From Ruminococcus sp. YE282 (GTDB taxonomy: Bacteria; Bacillota; Clostridia; Oscillospirales; Acutalibacteraceae), in assembly GCA_900101355.1 (NCBI GenBank), contig FMUV01000003.1, positions 1 to 64,000 on the forward strand: a stretch of DNA of 64,000 nucleotides. The letters are read 5' to 3'. Made by a program: the position numbers and the translations under genes. The notes beneath the pieces are model-generated. The model did not search any database and was not told the DNA's origin. It saw only the letters and a program-made list of their open reading frames with translations. Position 1 is the stretch's first letter. Each line of letters begins with the position of its first letter. Below, piece after piece: positions 49,401 through 57,200 of the stretch.

Positions 49401-51137
49401 CTTGTTGACAAGGCACTGAACGATGAGGACGAATATGTTCTTCACCCTGCGTTGATTAACGGTGCATTCCAGTCCGTTGTTGCACTTTTGTCAAACAAAA
49501 ATACTCAAAAAGATACTGTATTCTTGCCGTTTGCATTGGATGAAATCAGAATTTTTGCAAATGTAAATGATGATTGCATTGCATATATAACCGAAATTCC
49601 GAGCGACAATGAAAATATCTATAAGTGCGATATTGTTATCACATTGCCAGACGGAACATTGCTTGCTCAGATAGACGGATTTACCTTAAAGTCGTTTAAG
49701 ATTGAGCACACGGAAGATTTGCAAAATTCCAAAAGTCAAAATCAAGATGACGGAAAATTAAATTTCTATACTTCCGTATGGAATGAGAAGGAGCTTTCAC
49801 AAGCAAATTCAGACGCTGCCGATAACAATACAATACTTTTGTTTGACGACAGCGGCGTGTTGTACAAAAAGCTTGGCAGTATGAATAATCTCAGGGTTAT
49901 TCATATTGCCTCGGGCGAGTCTTTCCGAAGAATTAATGACAACAGCTATAATGTCGGCAATTCTCAGGAAGATTACATAAACCTTTTTAAGGATATTCTT
50001 GACAGCAAAATATCTGTGAACAGAATGATTGTGTATAAATCTGCGTCGGATTATCAAGATGACAGGGAGTCGCTTGCACACATAGATATGCTCTATAACA
50101 TAAGTCAGTCTCTTATGTCCCTAAAATACAGCAAGGAAGTAAAACTGCTGTGGGTATTTGAGAATTTACACGATGATTCAATGGCAGAATATTATGCGGC
50201 AGGCGGATTTGCCAAGAGCCTTTATATGGAAAATCTCAGATATAACTATAAGGTGATTGGAATTGACCAAATAAGTGAAAATTTGGTTGACGTAGTTTTA
50301 AGTGAATTTGAAACTGCTTTTGACGACAGAGAAATACGTTATGTCAACTCAAAAAGATATGTCAGAGAACTTGCTGTTGCCGACGTTACAGAGAACAGCG
50401 ACGGCTGCAAAATAGTTTCGGGCGGAACCTACATTATCACCGGCGGAGTAGGAGGCTTAGGCTCAATTTTTGCTGAGCACTTAAGCAAAATCAGCGATAT
50501 AAATATTGTGCTTACGGGAAGAAGAGCGCAGGATTCGCCTGATATATCTGAAGTTATCGACAGACTTAAATCCGTAAACCCGAATATTACATATATACGT
50601 GCAGATGTTTCAAAAAGAGACGATGTGGAAAATCTGTATAAACAGGTTAAGGAAAAGTTCGGTGCGATTAACGGCATAATTCATTCCGCCGGAGTTACAA
50701 AAGATTCATTTGTTCTGAAAAAGAAGTCGGAAGAAGCAAAGTGCGTGTTTGCTTCAAAAATTTCCGGAACAAAGTATCTTGATGAAATATTTAAAGATGA
50801 AAAATTAGACTTTTTCGTGTTGTTTTCATCAATTGCCGGTGTTTTCGGAAATATAGGACAAAGTGATTACAGCGTTGCGAACAGCTTTATGGATTACTTC
50901 TCGGTATACAGAAACAAGTTGACAGAAGCAGGACAGCGTTTTGGTAAGACATTGTCTGTTGACTGGCCTTTATGGTTAGACGGAAAAATGCAGGTAGACG
51001 CTCAGACGCAAAAAATGATGAGGGATGAGTCAGGATTGTCTCCTATTACAAATGAAGAGGGTATATTTGCCTTTGACAGCGTTTTAAAAGCTGATTACAG
51101 TCAATTTATTGTTCTTAAACAGGTTGATTGTAAGTAG
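34467..51137 (+). CDS. Trans-AT polyketide synthase, 5556 residues, four KS
   Basis: Order: N-terminal docking segment (about 5-28, ILEQLKKKQITPDEARKRL); KS (48-470, C215, H350, H390), DH (H688, D857), KR (Gly-rich about 1174), ACP S1474; KS C1730 with a carrier-protein-like insert in its linker (2055-2126, Ser replaced by Ile2088), DH (H2308, D2476), KR (about 2739), ACP S3042; KS C3316, DH (H3791, D3961, motif Gly changed to Asn), ACP S4107, no KR; KS C4365, DH with Asn4998 in place of the catalytic Asp, KR (about 5321) that runs to the C-terminus. The ACP for the last module opens the next protein, so the module is split KR|ACP. The first two modules should give conjugated double bonds. 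The first KS (ELHGTGT, GHTSAAS) differs from the others and fits a substrate delivered by the beta-branching di-ACP. The start overlaps the previous stop; GAGGG lies 4-5 nt upstream. No AT domain is present. Confidence 0.95.
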   Translation: MRMTVESILEQLKKKQITPDEARKRLAELKNIAENASQSKNNVFDKNAIAIVGMSGRYPGAKDIYEYWDLLEEGKEGIREIPKSRWDMSKYYDPEKGKEGKIYCKWLGMVDDANCFDPMFFEIPPSEAESMEPLHRVFIEEGYKAFEDAGYTRQRLSNVKCGVYAGMITGEYEKLSQKYGNDNTTITGSSNAIGAARLSYYFNLKGPAVSVDTACSSAMVCTHMAVQALQRGEIDMALVGGSSLYLSAGAYVAMCSAGMLSPEGKCKTFDNDADGFVPADGAGALVLKRLEDAQRDNDNIHGVIIASGMNQDGKTNGITAPNLGSQIELIRDVYSKYKIEPESISYAELHGTGTKLGDPIELEALASAYSEKTNKKNYCGIGSVKSNLGHTSAASGMASIQKVLLCMEHKEMVPTLNVKKPNEHFDFKNSPFYINTSLHKWDDNNQPRRAGVSSFGYSGTNTHVVLQEYVYPDNSEADENYFSSDNLGVFVLSAKNHEQLKQYAEKMLKFLNSEDVNFTNLLFTLQLGREEMKERLAIAAENKGNLVKKLQQFINSGSDNTTIFSGSISGGKKNYKLLAKSLSKNNSAAPEDYKNPLTLAKEWTNGKKVEWKKLYNSSCKARRISLPTIPLAREVFWFEKKTNGDNYHLNLNNVCEIKHPLVHQNVSDFSAQKFVSTFSGDEFFLNEHQLNGVKILPGSAVIEMARTAAELSSGLKVSSIGDIVWLRAVKIADNNTKVFVELYPEMKSAKFGVYVSHGDGEKTLCAEGKVNFSDKNDSVDVPTIDLQGIKLRCEHIVDKKDLYPSSSEGIQYGNHFKVISSMRFNNSEVLSVLEHRDVSGEYKEELDKYVLHPCILDGALQTVSPLMNNSDGKVYLPFSVGSLKIFSKLTGKMFVHTEKLISSQSDNSVYFNIIISDENGNVLAKVNKFSLKPINNIAVLKAKTSANSIDNVFLKTVYEKKNITSGVLSNDDIVVFDTNRYLFDKLKEKNSNVIFVEFGKKFEKKSDNEFEININNAQCVAEIINYLIKENACSCSKIVYASHMNTDFDNRLNYSAYKLLSLSKALINMNLHREIRLVHLFDTDMLKHLPEYSALGAFFKTLNIENENFLFKNVGFSFTKASADEISDALLGELNCAPKDFEVVYKNNQRFVCKVNEIENVNIPDSSNVLKDNGVYIITGGTGGVGLIFAKYLSKAEGRKVILTGRKPYDDRLKKHLQDIFGNKSNVVYVQADVSDKNQVKGLVNKVRNKFGRICGVIHCAGVNHDGLIRNKSERDFESVITPKVYGVRYLDDALSDEKLDFFVMCSSTSAVLGNFGQCDYCYANSYMDAYAKYRSNLVKSGERFGKTVSINWPYWKNGGMRINEQRENLMKNSLGMYPLDDNDGIDALLYSITSSESRVICVKGNRDKIIDTFCSEHIAENKNIKAKTQGAVPEGNLKEKTEEYLKQVFSEIMKIKVEKIDSSESFDTFGIDSIIIMSLTKRLEEDLGELPKTLFFEYQNIDELSDYFVENQGAVISEFFAKDGSKEVNDAVLSDEIYDDEKISGSRFWNNIENSNSSQVCDDIAIIGISGKYPMADNLGEFWENLKNAKDCISEIPSDRWDNNKIFDSKKGVPAKTYGKWGGFINDVDKFDPLFFNISPGEADFLDPQARLFLEAVWHTMEDAGYTRAALGKSKVGVFVGVMYSMYELFEGELKNTRVPVASSFSAIANRVSYFMNFTGPSIAVDTMCSSSLTALHLGCESIKNGMCECAFVGGVNLTVHPNKYLLLSQGHFLSTDGRCKAFGKDGDGYVPGEGVGAVMLKPLSKAVEDKDNIYAVIKGSSINACGKTNGFTVPSPKIQAQLIKEALKRADVKAESISCIEAHGTGTSLGDPIEIQGLSSAFAETTQAKQFCSIGSVKSNIGHLESAAGIAAVTKVALELKNHKLVPSLHSEDLNPYIHFENTPFYVQHKYEEWEKLPDNDDNDDDKLYPRRAGISAFGAGGSNAHAILEEYDNSDDVQFDDSGDKIYVFSAKSNVNLRAYLENFVKFLNGSYNYHIETYHNDVGGNDDILMSKAKIIKNLLSEVVKIDVKALDIYVPVKEYITDIYIFSEFSQSVCSRFKLGNNQGLIDTFDTVYDIAKKVMDCDGESTSDSCINLSETSVAFTLQTGREAMEERLAVKAQGLNELADKITKYLNGLNTVGVYSANILDVKDDDSKFARLQQDKQNLDEDIKHKNLDKIAALWVQGADVNWKELYGNEMPQKASLPGYCFTKEHCWVLSLEEMSERGNSAAVDRLHPMLHRNTSDIYELKFSSVFNGKEFFLRDHTINGTNILPGVAYLEVAMAAAKQILHTDDEERVFLKNIIWIKPFAVGQETKELNIKFSPSKTGEFSFEIYSNDSAGAKVSHCQGVLAKENNADSPVVDIERLKHNCTQFISGEDCYNDFEKIGIKYGKSFRSIKSILRGNGQELVSISAPQEVLGDFDLYQLHPSILDATLQANIGFAKSSSINLPFALNEVRFIKKCSEEMYALVTEEKQSNGTSLNVDLFDGDGNVCVQLKNVVFRQFDLHAAVNSTAKMLYKPVWHAKNVTADVYNAPDKRIVIICDADNNKLSEIRENVGDADVTSVNLEAADISTKYTEYAVSIFNTVRQIIKTGSQKKTLVQIYFNNRGENCLLEGLSGLAKTVSNENPNIMCQLIQSDSECSASEICSLLNENAKDSNERNICYKDSKRLVQKLEEYSAEYDSADSKLWKDNGVYLITGGAGGLGFIAAENIAENAKNVNLVLSGRREINSDISENIKKLQALGADVEYISADVSNKESTENLINRVMNRYHKLNGIIHCAGVIRDGYIAKKSEENFRTVLAPKVYGVYNLDRAAKDISLDNFIIYSSLASVIGNPGQSDYATANGFVDSFASYRNELAKTGARSGRTISINWSLWQDGGMQIGADMENAVKNSSGLTPISEESGMWMLNRAVESNLPQLIAVEGVTDRVRKFLTPSEANSVESNTNKTDIKIDDSRLKQISSKLIIKLKEILASEIRLDVSRIDERIPLENYGIDSVMIIHLTNELENYYGTLPKTLFFDNQSIKELSQYLCKNYYEQTVNILGISNADLGKNDDIAQKNVNAENSDQNAESFWLRGKELNSNTASLNRENGPLDIAIVGVAGQYPQADDLKQYWDNLANGKDCVTEIPKDRWDCSKYYDPDKRKQGKTYAKWGGFINNPDCFDPMFFNISPAEAEIMDPQERLFLECVYHAIEDAGYTKNNLSTEGIAGLSNNVGVFVGVMYEEYQLYGAQAQVKGHNISLNGNAASIANRISYICGFHGPSVALDTMCSSSLVSVHLACNSIVNGECDAAIAGGVNLSIHPNKYLTLSRGKFASSVGKCQTFGKDGDGYTPGEGVGAIVLKSRQKAIEDGDHIYGIIRGSSVNHGGKTNGYTVPNPHAQESVISRAIKQSGVNPRAISYIEAHGTGTSLGDPIEITALSRAFGKYTNDKHFCKIGSVKSNIGHCESAAGIAGITKILLQMKYKKLVPSLHSAQLNPNIDFENSPFVVEHEYENWKRPIVNENGTEKQYPLIAGVSAFGAGGTNAHIIIEEYSDDFVSDKTDSNSEQIILLSARKEKQLNQMVDNLAKWLSSYEAENVSLQSIAYTLQVGRESLDERLAFVVGSRDELKDALEKYKHGSGSFYRATVKDSSAVIDLDDEDMQAVVKKWYDSGKYSKIAKLWVDGSQINWSSFYGENKPQRVSLPTYPFAEERYWISKEAIDLDTMVDSNKLSYIHPLIHKNVSDFFEQKYVSEFDGSESVFADHIVNNKKTLPAVCYLEMVRAAFAEAMNIGEQDCPFEFKDVAWLNPLTVNGGQQKVYTVLTAVNDSAAKFEIFENADENKLLHSRGTISKQSGEDNPICKITEITEKCNAQRIEGSSIYDLFDKVGIKYGESQRGIKYILCGGKNELLARIEISESLYNEKSQYTLNPCIMDSALQSVIGFSVYNEDKSSSLKLPFMIDRVKVYGKCPKEVWAYVTASEGSDKVSVRLCDDNGTEYVEMFGVYYRTFSGSDENEAHQELQTDSHSVVEAHGQQTDDDNSERLYGLTLNLLKDIFSKVLKFPKEELEEDVLFEKYGIDSILIMNLNDYLEEKFGNISKTLLFEYQNLKDLTWYFIDNYRDKVCELTNENSADTKLSAPIQKESESKSLRVMLNDSNEICDDEIAVIGLSGKYAKADSVEEYWNNIKNGVDCISEIPQSRWDYKKYFNPDKDNQGTTYTKWGGFLNNVDGFEPLFFNISPRDAVIMDPQERLFMECAYSTLEDAGYTRKELGYAPGSEVRRNVGVYVGVMNEEYHLYAAQEQNKGNIKVLSGNISQVANRFSYFCDFHGPSLSLDTMCSSSLVAIHLACQAIKNGDCEMAIAGGVNVMVHPNKYFVLASGKFASTNGKCMSFGEGGDGYVPGEGVGAVLLKSKKQAVADGDHIYGIIKGTAVNHGGKTNGYTVPNPIAQEEVIRSAMNNAKVTPEMVSYVEAHGTGTALGDPIEINSINKAYADSKLSRHSCAIGSVKSNIGHCESASGIAALTKVLMQMKYKKIAPSLHSKSLNPNIDFDRTPFYVPQKLEDWKSPEIIENGIEKKCPRIAGISSFGAGGTNAHIIVEEYVPDYQSENSYDGFENAIVLSAGTKEQLSKIAENLIDYLESSRDCNFDSVAYTLQVGREPMEERCAFVANSNQELIKKLKSYVEDDFGKDIFVGTVYSAKKLDGEERAKLDKVVNEHNSAEICRLWIQGVAIDWKSLYSPEKPHKISLPTYPFANERYFIDITDDNGTDGASVISPVLHYNRSSLYEQKFESVFTGNEYYLSQHQINNQRILPGSVTLEMARAAGSVSLEYQVFIMRDVVWTNQISVENGNRSVFVELDSDDECVNYRVFTQNGEEKQICSEGGISYDDINDYEISDEKLSVDEITADLDKEITSDICYNAMQSAGLINGGSFRVIDKILYNNAQAVSYMKLVDKALNDEDEYVLHPALINGAFQSVVALLSNKNTQKDTVFLPFALDEIRIFANVNDDCIAYITEIPSDNENIYKCDIVITLPDGTLLAQIDGFTLKSFKIEHTEDLQNSKSQNQDDGKLNFYTSVWNEKELSQANSDAADNNTILLFDDSGVLYKKLGSMNNLRVIHIASGESFRRINDNSYNVGNSQEDYINLFKDILDSKISVNRMIVYKSASDYQDDRESLAHIDMLYNISQSLMSLKYSKEVKLLWVFENLHDDSMAEYYAAGGFAKSLYMENLRYNYKVIGIDQISENLVDVVLSEFETAFDDREIRYVNSKRYVRELAVADVTENSDGCKIVSGGTYIITGGVGGLGSIFAEHLSKISDINIVLTGRRAQDSPDISEVIDRLKSVNPNITYIRADVSKRDDVENLYKQVKEKFGAINGIIHSAGVTKDSFVLKKKSEEAKCVFASKISGTKYLDEIFKDEKLDFFVLFSSIAGVFGNIGQSDYSVANSFMDYFSVYRNKLTEAGQRFGKTLSVDWPLWLDGKMQVDAQTQKMMRDESGLSPITNEEGIFAFDSVLKADYSQFIVLKQVDCK

Positions 51138-51149
51138 CAGGTATTTGTA

Positions 51150-51201
51150 ACCTATGGGATTGGATAGGTCTGAATTGAATAACGTTCGGTGCTTATTCAA
51201 T
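51150..51201 (+). other. Two small tandem hairpins in the PKS gene gap
   Basis: Within the 116-bp gap between the 34467 and 51254 genes lie a 6-bp stem (ACCTAT 51150-51155 with 51164-51169) and a 9-bp stem (51174-51182 with 51193-51201), the second followed by CCCGGGTTTT. This could be a weak terminator or an RNA-stability element that lowers downstream expression. No promoter is evident, so read-through is expected. Confidence 0.4.
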
Positions 51202-51253
51202 CCCGGGTTTTACATAAATATGCCAAAATGATTATATAAAGAGGCATTGCAAG

Positions 51254-54200
51254 ATGGAAAATAATCAAAAACCAAATCATATTGATAACACAAACAAAAA
51301 CCGATTGTGGGAACTTGCGGTCGATTATTTAAAAGACCAAATTTCAAAACAGACGAATATTTCAAAGGAAAGAATACGCAACAGGGATTCGTTGGACAGA
51401 TACGGAATAGATTCTGTTGCGATAATGAGTATGACAAAAGCAATGGAAAGCGACTTGGGAAAGCTTTCAAAGACATTGTTTTTTGAATATAACACAGTTG
51501 ATGAATTAGCTAAGTATTTGTTTGATAATAAACATACGGAGCTTGCAAAGTTGTTTGGCGCAGACGCAGGCGAAACTGCGGTGCCTGAAAAAAAGTCTGA
51601 TGTAAAGTCAGCTGCGGGAATCGGCAAACTTGGAATAATCAAGAAAAAGGATTCTTCGGTGCCACAAAAGCCTGTAAAAAAAGCCGTTAAAAAGGGCAAG
51701 CCGAACTTAGCTGTTCTAAATAATCAATTTGATGACGATATTGCCATAGTAGGTGTAGCAGGAAAATACCCTATGGCTGATGATATTGATGAATTTTGGG
51801 ATAACCTTAAAAACGGCAGAGATTGCGTGACTGAAATTCCCGATAAAAGATGGGATAACAGTGTTTATTATTCTGACAAAAAGGGAGATATAGGAAAGAC
51901 CTATGCAAAGTGGGGCGGATTTTTAAACGATGTTGAAATGTTTGACCCGCTGTTCTTTAATATGACTCCGCTTGAAGCCGATTTTACAGACCCTCAGGAA
52001 AGGCTCTTCCTTGAAACAACCTGGAAAGCTTTTGAAGAGGCGGGCTATTCCAAAGAGGAACTGAGCAACAAAAATGTCGGCGTTTTTGTCGGCGTTATGT
52101 TCGGTTTGTATCAGCTCCTTGAAACATATGATTACGGGGCAAAGATGACCGGTAGGTGTAACTTTGCTTCAATTGCAAATCGAGTTTCGTACTTCTATAA
52201 TTTTCACGGACCGAGCATTGCGCTGGACACAATGTGTTCTTCGTCGCTTACCGCACTGCACCTTGCGTGCAACAGCATTAAAAACGGTGAATCCGAGATG
52301 GCTGTTGTCGGCGGTGTAAACCTTATACTACATCCGAATAAATATGTTCAGCTTAGCCAGGGCGGATTTTTGTCAACTGACGGAAAGTGCAGAAGCTTTG
52401 GCTCGGGCGGTGACGGATATGTGCCCGGCGAGGGTGTCGGCGCAATTGTAATCGAACCGCTGAAAAAAGCTGTTGCGGACGGCAACCATATCTACGCCCT
52501 TATTAAGTCAACCGCTGTTAATGCAGGCGGAAAGACAAACGGTTACACTGTTCCAAACCCTGCTGCTCAGACCGATGTTATAAAAACGGCTTTGAAGGAA
52601 GCAGGTATAAGTGCAAGAACAATAAGCTATATTGAAGCTCACGGAACCGGAACAAAACTTGGCGACCCGATTGAAGTTACCGGTATGACCAATGCTTACC
52701 GTGATTACACCGATGACAACGGATATTGTGCGGTGGGCTCGGTTAAGTCAAACGTGGGACACCTTGAATCCGCTGCCGGAGTTGCGGCTATTACCAAGGT
52801 AATACTGCAAATGAAAAACAAGAGCCTTGCGCCGTCAATCCATTCAAGGCATCTTAACGAATTTATTGATTTTGAGGACACTCCGTTTTATGTACAGCGT
52901 GAACTCGGTGAATGGAAAAGACCGATTGTTGAAACCGACGGCAAGGAAGTTGAATATCCGAGACGTGCGGGCATAAGTGCTTTTGGCGCAGGCGGAGCAA
53001 ACGCACATATTATAATTGAAGAATACTGCAATGATGAGGCAGTTAAGATAAATAACGAGAAAAAGCCGAGACTTTTTGTTTTGTCTGCAAAAACCGAAGA
53101 TTGTCTTGAATCTTACGCTCAGGAAATGCTTGATTTTGTGTGCCGATACACAGGTTCGGACGAACTTCAAAAGGACAAGCAAAACGCACTCGGAACAGAT
53201 GATTTTGCAGACATAATAAAGAACGCTGCCAGCAGTGTTTTGGGTATAAAACCAAGTGTTATCAGTGAAGACGATTACTTCTGTGACTTGGGCTTGGACA
53301 GATACCAACTGAGCAGTTTTTGCGACATAATAAAGGGCAAAACCGACAAGCCGATTTCTATTGATTTTATAACCTTACAGCCGACCGTTCATAAACTTGC
53401 AGAACATCTTTCTGAGAAACCCGAAACAAAAACCGAGGTTAATCATAAAGACGTTGACCTTGATTTGGACGATTTTGCCTACACATTGCAGCTTGGCAGA
53501 AGCGAGATGGAAGAACGCCTTGCAATAATTGCTTCCGATGTGTGGGAGTTGAGAGATTTGCTGTATGATTATCTAAACGGCAAATCAAACGGAAGTATTT
53601 TCTGCGGAAATACAAATAATTACACAGAGCAATTTGACGAGTTTGTAAAGTCGGACTCAGGTGTTGAGTATGCCGATAAATTATTGGCAGACAAAGATTA
53701 CAATAAAATTGCGGAATTGTGGATTAGCGGCGTTTCGTTTGACTGGAACAAGCTGTACAGTCACAAAATGAACAGACTTTCGTTGCCTACATATCCGTTT
53801 GCAAAGGTTCGCTGTTGGGTAACGGAAAATACAGAAAGCGGAAGATTGGTTGAGGAGCAGTTCTTGCCTGTAAACAGAGTAAAATCCGCTTTGCCGAATT
53901 TTGTGCCGCATAATTCCGGAAACGTTGAAACTAAGAACATAACCGACGCCGAGCTAAGAAATATGGTTGTTGAATACCTTAAACAGGCATTTTCTGCGGT
54001 ACTTAAAATTCCTGTTGAACAACTTCAGGAAAATGTGGACTTTGAGGCGTACGGATTAGATTCAATATACATAAATCAATTAAATACGTATTTTGAAAAT
54101 TACTTTGGCAAATTGCCTTCGTCATTGCTGTTTACGTATAAAAATCTTAAATCTCTAAGCAAGTATTTTGTAAAAGAGCAGAGAGAAAAAGTGCTGAATG

Positions 54201-57200
54201 TCTTATTCGGCACAGAGAATAATTATGCAGTATCGGATTCTTCTTCGGCTGACGACCGTGTTGTTCAGGTTGAAAGTTATCCTCAATATAACGGCAATGA
54301 GGACGATGATATTGCTATCATCGGTATAAGCGGACAGTATCCGCAATCAAAGGATTTGGATGAGTACCTTGACAATCTTCTTAACGGCAAGGATTTAATT
54401 ACGGAGATTCCGCCCGAACGCTGGGATTACAGGGATTATCCGGAAGTAAAGTGCAAGTGGGGCGGATTTATCAGCGATGCAGACAAGTTTGACCCGCAGT
54501 TCTTTAACATAACTCCGAATAATGCAAAATATATGGACCCTCAGGAGCGTATTCTTCTTGAAAAGGTTTGGAGCTGTCTTGAAGATTCAGGCTATTCTCC
54601 AAAAAGTCTTTGCAGTGACGATGAAGACGACACAAGAGGAAACGTTGCAGTTTATGTAGGTGTTTCGTTTAACACGTACGGACTTAACGGCGTTGAAGAT
54701 AAGAGTATGCCGATAAACACACAGCTTTATTCCGTTGCAAACAGAATATCCTATGTGTTGAATTTAAAGGGACCGAGCCTTGCGGTGGATACAGCGTGTT
54801 CATCATCGCTTTATGCAATTCATATGGGTTGCGAAAGCATTATTCACGGAGAATGTGATATGGCTATTGCCGGCGGCGTTAACCTTTCACTGCACCCAAG
54901 CAAATATGTAACCCTTAATTGGGGCGGATTTTTGGCGTCTGACGGTCATTGCCGAAGCTTTGGCGAGGGCGGCGACGGCTATGTACCCGGTGAGGGCGTC
55001 GGAGCAATCTTGTTAAAGCCGCTGAAAAAGGCGATTGCCGACAACGACCATATTTACGGTGTAATTAAGGGTACGGCAGTAAATCACGGCGGCAAGACAA
55101 ACGGATATTCTGTTCCAAACCCTGTTGCTCAGTCAGAGGTAATCAGAAAAGCATTGGGCAAGGCAAAAATAAATCCGTCAACAATAAGTTATATTGAAGC
55201 TCACGGCACAGGAACATCTTTGGGCGACCCGATTGAAATTGACGCTCTTACCGATGTGTTTAAAAAATATACTGACAAAAAGCAGTATTGTGCAATCGGT
55301 TCGGTAAAATCCAATGCAGGTCACCTTGAGGCTGCGGCAGGTATTGCTCAGATAACAAAGGTGTTGATGCAGTTTAAATCGGACACTATTTTCCCGAGCA
55401 GGCTTAATTCTGACAGCCTGAATCACAATATTCACTTTGAAGACACATCGTTCTATGTTCAGACGAGCGCACAGAAATGGGTTGTGGATAACAATCTTGA
55501 AAACCCCGAGGGGTTAATGAGAGCCGGAGTAAGTTCGTTCGGTGTTGGCGGAGTCAACGTACACATTGTGCTTGAGGAATACCGTGAACCCGAGAGAGAG
55601 AAAGCCGTAAAGAGCGAAACAACTTTGCTAATTCCTCTTTCTGCTCTCAGCAGTGAAGCTTTGGAGCGCAATGTTAAACAGCTCAGAACATTCCTCGAAG
55701 CAGAATCTCTGCCTGATATAAGAGATTTTGCATATACCTTGCAGGTAGGAAGAATTGAGCTTGCTTACAGAGTAGCATTTGCAGTACATTCATATGATGA
55801 ATTAAAGAGTGTATTAGATAAATATATAAATAATGATTATAAGGACGATAAAAGAATATTTGCGGCAAAAGCCAAAAGTATAGTGGATTGTCCCGATAAC
55901 AATATGCCGTTTATCATAAACAATGCATTGGATGAAACAATTCTAAGTGCAGCACGGTATTGGATAAACGGAAAATTAATTGATTATTCAAATCTCTATG
56001 TTGAATATGAACCTCACAGAGTTTCATTGCCTACATATTCGTTTGAAAAAGAGTCCTATTGGCTATATGAGAAAAAGGTTAGCAAAGCTACCGACGAAAC
56101 AGAGACTTCCGAATCTGCTTCCGACGAGACCTCAGACATTTTGACAGATGACGCTCAGTCAGAATCCGTTGACGGTAGTCAGGCAGGAGGCATTGACCAG
56201 GAGTTTATCGAGTCGATAATGGATATGCCGCTTTCCGAGCGTATGGAGAATATGGTTTCATACATTCAGGATGTGTTTTCCGAACTGTTGGGATTTGCAG
56301 AGGGCAGGCTTCCTGACCCTGACCAAGGATTCTTTGAACTCGGTTTGGAATCAATTGAAACGACAAGGGCATATAACCGCCTGACCGAAATATTCGGTTT
56401 GGAACTGGATATGCAGTTGTTCTTCAATTACCCAAATATAAACAAGCTTTCAGATTATATTCTTGAATTGTTGGAGGAACAGGAATCTGCCGAGCAGCTT
56501 GATGATACAGAGGAAGAACAGGCTGAAAAGAGTATCGGCGCAGTTTACTTTAACGACAGCTGGATACCTGTTGTTCAGGAAAATAACAGAGTATCAATTG
56601 ATGATGTTTTGGTATTCACAAATGACAGGGCAATGTTTAATGCTGTTAAGTCCGCCGACGGCAATGTTTCGGTAGGCAGAGCAATTCAAGTAAGACAGGG
56701 CAAAAAATTCGGTTACAACAGCAAGAACAGCTCGCTTACGGTTGCAGATGAAAATTCATATAATATGTTGTTCTCAACATTGGAAGACAAGGAAATCAAA
56801 GTTGAAAACATCGTGTATCTTTGGGACTTTGCAAAATCACAGGACGAAGCAGGAGACGAAAAGTCAGTTATCAACAAACTGTATGATACAATTTTGTGCG
56901 TAATGAAGTCTTTGATGAACACAAAGAACAAGTGCAATTTTGTGTTTGCGTTCAATTCTGAAAATACTGTAATTCCTGAAAAAGAAGCCGTTATCGGTTT
57001 GTTTAAAACAGTGCAGATAGAAAATCCCGCAATTTCCTGCAAGCTTGTTGAATTTACGGACAGCAATGCAGATTGTACATCGGTTGCAAACACCCTGCTT
57101 CAGGAGCTTACATATGTTGGCGGCGGATTATCCGTCAGATACAGCGAAGGTCAAAGGTATGAAAGCCAGCTTCAGGAAATCAAAAGCAATGACAGCAACG

